64,000 bases of DNA from Megaleporinus macrocephalus (lineage: Eukaryota > Chordata > Actinopteri > Characiformes > Anostomidae): the NCBI GenBank assembly GCA_021613375.1, contig CM038726.1, positions 9,990,253-10,054,252 on the forward strand, given 5' to 3'. Positions 59,377 through 64,000 of the stretch are shown in pieces. The position numbers and the translations under genes were made by a program. Numbering within the stretch: position 1 is the stretch's first letter; each line of letters begins with the position of its first letter. The notes beneath the pieces were generated by a model that saw only the letters and a list, made by a program, of their open reading frames with translations, was not told where the DNA came from and did not search any database.

Positions 59377-59880
59377 TAGGGGTGGGCGATATGACCCTAC
59401 AATAATATCATGATATTTCATGATATTTTTGAGATAACGATACTCTTGGCGATATGACAAAACATTGAATAAAAAAAATATTTCAAGAATACACTACTGC
59501 AACAAAATGAAAATTAAATTTTATTATTGCATATGATACGATATGGCACACCTCTAACTGAGATATTAAAAAATACAAGAATTTTCATCAGATTGTAACA
59601 GAAGTCAATGATCCAGAATGTCACAATACTAAATAATGCACTCCAAATATCTCCATATATCCAGGACTGAAGTAAAGTAAATGATACTGGACAGATAAAA
59701 TCTGTCTCTAGTAGATTTATAATGGGAAATGAGAAAAGTGTGAATTTTTCTTTTACTAAAACCAGTAAAGGTAGTTCCTGATGTGATAATTAGTGATGGG
59801 TGATATGGCACGATATTTCAGGGTATAATTCAGAAATGTTGCCGATATTATTGTGTACGATCCGAAATAGCACACCCCTA
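59377..59880 (+). mobile_element. hAT-type miniature element (GGGGTGGGCGATATG family)
   Basis: The termini TAGGGGTGGGCGATATG and AATAGCACACCCCTA bound 504 bp. The flanks GTAGTAAG (59369-59376) and GCAGTAAG (59881-59888) agree at 7 of 8 positions, a slightly decayed hAT target duplication. The interior is AT-rich without a transposase. Confidence 0.87.
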
Positions 59881-59937
59881 GCAGTAAGTAATGCAGTTTA
59901 CATACTGTCATAACTTTAAAAGAGAGGACAAAAACTT

Positions 59938-59975
59938 CACTTTCAATGCAAGTCAATGGAACCAGAAGCTATTAT
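59938..59975 (+). repeat. dispersed repeat fragment (AAGTCAATGG family)
   Basis: CTTTCAATGCAAGTCAATGG and the following ACCAGAAG match copies at 7040 and 15245. Confidence 0.6.
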
Positions 59976-60493
59976 ATAGTGTATATATAAAAATAGAAAC
60001 CAACAGAATCGGAGATGCATGTTGTTCATTGGACAGCGACCATACATCAGTGAGTTTATTTGAGCCTTTCCTAACTTTCCTAACTAAACAACCCAGTGTT
60101 ATTTACAGTTCTCATCTAATACCTGCTTTGACTGCTCAGTACTTCATTAAGCTAAATCAAGATTTGCTGCTGAAGGAACTGAATACATTCATACAATGTC
60201 TGGGGCGTCCAGGAGAAATCTGGAACCTAACTTTGTTCTTCAAACTGGAGTCAAGATATGATCTACTTCTCTCACAATAACATATTCATGTTACTTTGTT
60301 TCATCTATTTTAAAGATCTCCGGTGTTCTTACTGGGGAACATACACATATTGATAAGATAAAGGTTTCTAAACAATCAGCTCAGGTGCCCAAGACTACTG
60401 TGTATAACGTGTGTCTATATATTTATATATAAATGTATTGCGATGTTGCTCGTCACCCAACACTAATGCTCATATGCTCAACACCCTCATATA

Positions 60494-61012
60494 CACTACC
60501 GCTCAAAAGTTTAGGATCACTTTAGAATTTCATTTCATGCAATTTTCATGCAATTTACAAACAATACCGTCCATTTCTCAATTAATGTAAGTGTATCAGA
60601 TGATTTCTTAAGAATAAAAATGTTTGTATTAAAGTATATTTTTGTATAAAGGCTTATTTTGCATATAGTTCTATTATCAGCAATTCTCAGTCCTCTGTCT
60701 AAATCTCCTGGTACGACCACCAATCCAAGTTAAGGATGTTATTGGACTAATTGGTTGTTAGGACACTCTTGCTCAATTGTGATGCACAGCTGAAGAACAT
60801 TCTACTAATAAGTGAGTATAAAAGGGAACAACATTCTAGGTTAGTTTAGTATCTGAAGCATCAGCAGTTGATGGCTTGCTGACCGACTCACAATGACCAG
60901 AAAGAAACAACTTTCTTTAGAGACCCGTCAGTCCATTGTTGTGTTCAGGAAGAAGATACTCCATTGAAAACAAGAACATTTCACTGTGATCCCAAACTTT
61001 TGAGCGGTAGTG
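60494..61012 (+). mobile_element. intact Tc1-like miniature element
   Basis: The 519-bp element begins CACTACCGCTCAAAAGTTTA and ends with its near-perfect complement, TTTTGAGCGGTAGTG. TA flanks it on both sides (60492-60493, 61013-61014), the Tc1/mariner target duplication. An ATG at 60893 opens MTRKKQLSLETRQSIVV, consistent with the first residues of a Tc1-type helix-turn-helix transposase. The frame ends within about 30 residues, so it is a deletion derivative that keeps the 5' part. Confidence 0.9.
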
Positions 61013-61019
61013 TACCCAA

Positions 61020-61310
61020 GACAGAGTTGCGAGAGACGGGGACAGGGCTTCCTCAGGTGTCTTGTTATGCAGATGGCCTCGCTGTCATGATGCCGCCCGA
61101 GCACTCTGCCTCTATTCTGTCGGCGTGAAACCTCACCCCACCTGGCTGGCGCTTTGATGTCCATTTCAATCGGGCCGTGCTTTCTCTTCCCCTCTTCCGC
61201 TCTCTCTCGCGAATGCCTCTTCAAAGCTAATTACGAGTTCATCTCTCTATTCGATACCCCCCCCACCGCCCGCCGCGATCTCTCTCTCAGCACTCAGGTC
61301 CTCAGAACCT
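61020..61310. other. GC-rich unique block, possible regulatory element
   Basis: The block is repeat-free and less AT-rich than its surroundings. It contains CTTGTTATGCAGATGGCC (octamer-like ATGCAGAT) and CTGGCGCTTTGATGTCC. Conservation cannot be judged here. Confidence 0.25.
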
Positions 61311-62363
61311 TATTGGACGGCTCTGACCTCACATTGAGGTCACAGCGCTGGTGGCAACTCTTCCATTACCATGCAGTCACGCAACCTGTCAACAGTCTGA
61401 TCACTGCGCTCGGTAAACAAGGTCTTATCTGCTTATCTAAGTCTTTATTCTTCACATCCGTATCGCTCAGCGTTGTGAAAACTGCCCATCACGCCTTCAA
61501 CATGCTAACAAATGTTTCTGTTAGCTTGTTCTACCCACAGAACACTGGTGTTTCAGATTTAGCTGAAAGCATGTTGCTAAGTTGGGTTTACTGGTGTCAG
61601 AAATTGCTGGACTCCATCGCCGAGACTAATTCGCACGTCTGATGCTTTCAAAAACTAACTGAAGACGTTCAAACCACCACCAGCCTGAAGACTTGCAGAG
61701 CTTCAAGACACTTCGATCGCCAAAGTCAACGTTGGCTCCGATCTAATATAAACACACGGTCCTCCAGTGAACCCCCCATGAGGGAGGGTCTCTGAGCTAG
61801 CTCTTGTGGGTTAAGTGTTAAGAAACAAGTGTTAAGAAGCAAAATATCACCAATCAAAACTTAGACAGTGTTTTAGAGGTCTTCACTCTCTGGTCCAAGG
61901 GAGAGCTCAGTATGAACAGAGATCTGAACCAACAAGGTATAAAAAGCTTTCAGGTTCACTTGAACTGCACCTAATATGAAGAGTTAACAGTGTTTTTACA
62001 TGTAGACTTAAAAGTCTGGCCTAATTGCCCAGTGATACGAGAGTTTATGCTAATTTTACACTAAAGCTTCTTTATCTGTTCCTGCCGAGCTTTCCTTAAA
62101 CGCTAAATCGAGCTTTTGAAGTCTCTTTGCCAGCAGAGCCCCCGTGTGTGTGTGTGTGTGTGTGTGTATTAGCTGAAGTCCTCAGGCTGAATAATGGCGT
62201 GGTGTGACTAAGCTAAAACGAAAGTGTTGATTATACTGGTTCTCTTCCTCCACACACATCGCTCTACCTCTCTCTCTCTCCTTCTTCTCAGTTGTGCTTC
62301 ATCAGTTCTCACTCTTCTGTCATCTTTCTTTCATCCTTTCACAAGAATGGAACTAACTTTGGG

Positions 62364-62365
<2 letters not shown>
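61311..62365. other. unique upstream sequence without recognised features
   Basis: A short GT run lies near 62145. The 162-codon plus-strand open frame 61154-61642 overlaps the left part and shows no recognisable domain. Confidence 0.55.

Positions 62366-62366
<1 letters not shown>

Positions 62367-62440
<74 letters not shown>
62367..62440. repeat. (TA)n microsatellite
   Basis: About 37 TA dinucleotides. Confidence 0.97.
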
Positions 62441-62446
<6 letters not shown>

Positions 62447-62479
62447 AGCAGCTGCATCCAAGTCTTACATTATTAGTGC

Positions 62480-62760
62480 ACTGGACTCCGTCTGGCAATC
62501 CGATGGACGAGTCTGGGTTTGGCGGTTGCCAGGAGAACGGTACTTGTCTGGCTGCATGAGTGTAAAGTTTGGTGGAGGGGGGATTATTGTGGAGTTGTTT
62601 TTTCAGGAGTTGGGCTCAGACCCTTAGTTCCAGTAAAAGGACTCCTAATGCTTCAGCAGACCAAGACCAATTGGACAATTTCATGCTCCCAACTTCGTGG
62701 GGACAGTCTGGGGACGTCCTCTTCCTGGGGGTTTGTTGGGAGATGATGGAACAGGTTAGC
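62480..62760 (+). pseudogene. Tc1-like transposase relic, copy 2
   Basis: Frame-shifted translation gives GRVWVWRLPGERYLS-like residues (62502-62550), VKFGGGGII, then LGPLVPVKG and QLDNFMLPT, the order found in Tc1-type DDE transposases. Several indels break the frame. It is similar to 37405-37640 but reaches further downstream. Confidence 0.85.
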
Positions 62761-62941
62761 TGTGGAGAGATCTTTAACGACTGCTTTCTTAAAAGTCTGT
62801 AAACTGCCGTCCTCTAAGCAAACGTCAGTCTTTTCAGATTCAGATCAGCTCCACGCCAGTGAAGATGATCCTCGTCTAGAAGTTCAATCTAAGGCGGTAG
62901 GCTGCGAGGCTGGCGTAGTTTCATCTCTTGGCGCAGTGTGT

Positions 62942-63000
62942 TAATCAGTCACGATTCAATATATCATGATCTAGTGGTCAGAGGTTTAAACACTAGCTTT
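62942..63000 (-). mobile_element. rearranged fragment of the CTCF-motif hAT family
   Basis: CAGTCACGATTCAATATATC is joined directly to TAGTGGTCAGAGGTTTAAAC. In the full element these two segments lie about 170 bp apart, so this is an internally deleted scrap that lost most of the CTCF-like core. Confidence 0.7.
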
Positions 63001-63158
63001 AGCCTATGCTAGCACAGTATGAGCATTCTAAATGTATACTCACAGCAGCCTACACTAAAGCATGAAGTAGTGAACGCATGGAGTCGAGACGTTCTGTTTT
63101 TTACTTAATAACGTCAGCCCACGTATTGTTAACACAGCAATTCAGATATTATCCTTGA

Positions 63159-63168
63159 TGATATATAT

Positions 63169-63221
<53 letters not shown>
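63159..63221. repeat. compound (TA)n(CA)n microsatellite
   Basis: TA, CA and TA blocks in series. Confidence 0.95.
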
Positions 63222-63222
<1 letters not shown>

Positions 63223-63268
63223 TACACACCTACCGCCAAGGAGTTGTTCAGTTTTACACATCTGATAT

Positions 63269-63584
63269 TAGGGGTGTCAGAAAATATCGAAAACACAGTA
63301 TTGATACACAGATTCCCAGTGACCCTGTGTGTTGTGTTTAAACCTCTCACCACTAGATGGCAGTGTTCAAATCAATTTTCAGCTCCACTCCAACATTAAC
63401 TAGCAGCACAAGGGTGCAGTGCTATTGTAAGCATTGGTAAACCTGTTCATATAGTGGTTTTATTAGTAGGATTTGAAAAATCACTTTACTTGCAGTATCA
63501 CGATATATCATGATATATTGAATCGTGACCGCCGTATCACGATACTGTATTGCATTGCCAGGTTCTAGCCAACACACAGCCCTA
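63269..63584 (+). mobile_element. intact hAT-type miniature element carrying a CTCF-like motif, copy C
   Basis: The 316-bp element begins TAGGGGTGTCAGAAAATATC and ends AACACACAGCCCTA. It is flanked on both sides by a perfect 8-bp duplication TCTGATAT (63261-63268, 63585-63592), diagnostic of hAT. It has no transposase. It is the reference copy for 20580 and 39977. Confidence 0.92.
63350..63364 (+). promoter_or_regulatory. candidate CTCF core site inside copy C
   Basis: CCACTAGATGGCAGT is identical to the site at 20599-20613 and fits CCASYAGRKGGCRSY at every position. Motif match only. Confidence 0.45.
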
Positions 63585-63592
63585 TCTGATAT

Positions 63593-64000
63593 AGACGCTG
63601 ATAAATGGAACCGTGCTCATACTTTTGACTGGCAGTTGTACTCTATAAGCTCCACTGCTGATAGTTTACTATCCACATTTACAGTGTTGCTCAACCAGTA
63701 CAGCACCAAAGCCACACCTACAAAACAGTCACATCTAGTTTCCAGATAACAAATAACCTAAAACACGTTTCTATATCCCATGCCATGGAAAGACATAACT
63801 GCAGAAATCAGATTCTGCCCGTAATCCATTCTCCAGTAATCAGATAGTGAGGCCACTCTGGGTCTACATGAGTCCGGCAGTAATCAGATTGTAAAACTCA
63901 AATTTCATGCCTGGTTCTGTGATGTAGCAGGTTCTAGATTATTTACAGCTTTATAGACAAGTACAGAAGTTTGAAGCCTGAAGACCAGGAGTGGTCTGAG
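63593..64000. other. unique sequence at the right edge
   Basis: No feature was recognised. The missing klhl13 first coding exon is expected beyond this edge. Confidence 0.5.

Noticed and set aside
61154..61642. 162-codon plus-strand frame
   Set aside because: No domain, biased composition or splice context. The length is compatible with chance.

Overview
The window is vertebrate nuclear DNA, almost certainly from a ray-finned fish. The evidence is a multi-exon GT-AG gene with vertebrate orthology, GC-rich exons set in AT-rich repeat-packed introns, and a repeat load typical of teleosts: hAT and Tc1-like miniature elements, tRNA-derived SINEs, and very long micro- and minisatellites. The species cannot be named from the sequence. 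An ostariophysan such as a characiform or catfish is plausible but unproven.

One gene is certain: klhl13 on the minus strand. Six coding exons (47317-47458, 33646-33778, 23223-23419, 21012-21807, 9224-9337, 139-632) join in frame with GT-AG junctions and give 624 residues plus a stop. These cover the BTB, BACK and all six Kelch repeats of a CUL3 substrate adaptor. Only the short N-terminal leader exon is missing. It must lie upstream, above 47458, and was not recognised here. The stop is at 139-141, so the 3' UTR continues past the left edge. One further minus-strand ORF of 83 codons (57593-57844) looks weakly coding and is reported as a candidate only.

Everything else is intron or upstream sequence filled with repeats. 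From left to right: the 8.6-kb last intron (633-9223) holds a SINE, a CACC-type minisatellite, a polypurine tract, Tc1, hAT and fold-back miniature elements and a 21-bp array. The 11.7-kb intron (9338-21011) holds a 40-bp array, a 13-bp array and an hAT element with perfect 8-bp target duplications. The 10.2-kb intron (23420-33645) holds a 27-bp palindromic array and 1.3 kb of CCTA tetranucleotides. The 13.5-kb intron (33779-47316) holds a Tc1 transposase relic, a 34-bp array and a roughly 3.2-kb terminal-inverted-repeat element whose inside has been taken over by about 100 copies of a 26-bp satellite. The upstream region (47459-64000) holds two more large arrays of 26-bp period, a local 400-bp duplication and several datable DNA transposons.

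The most interesting observations are: (1) an hAT-type miniature element, three copies here, that carries a perfect or near-perfect CTCF core motif; (2) a satellite array inside a transposon-like shell that keeps both its 13-bp ancestral monomer and its 26-bp dimer form; (3) a long fold-back element; (4) miniature elements that still encode the first residues of a Tc1 transposase or a BED zinc-finger scrap of an hAT transposase. No RNA gene, CRISPR array, prokaryotic-type system or viral gene was found.
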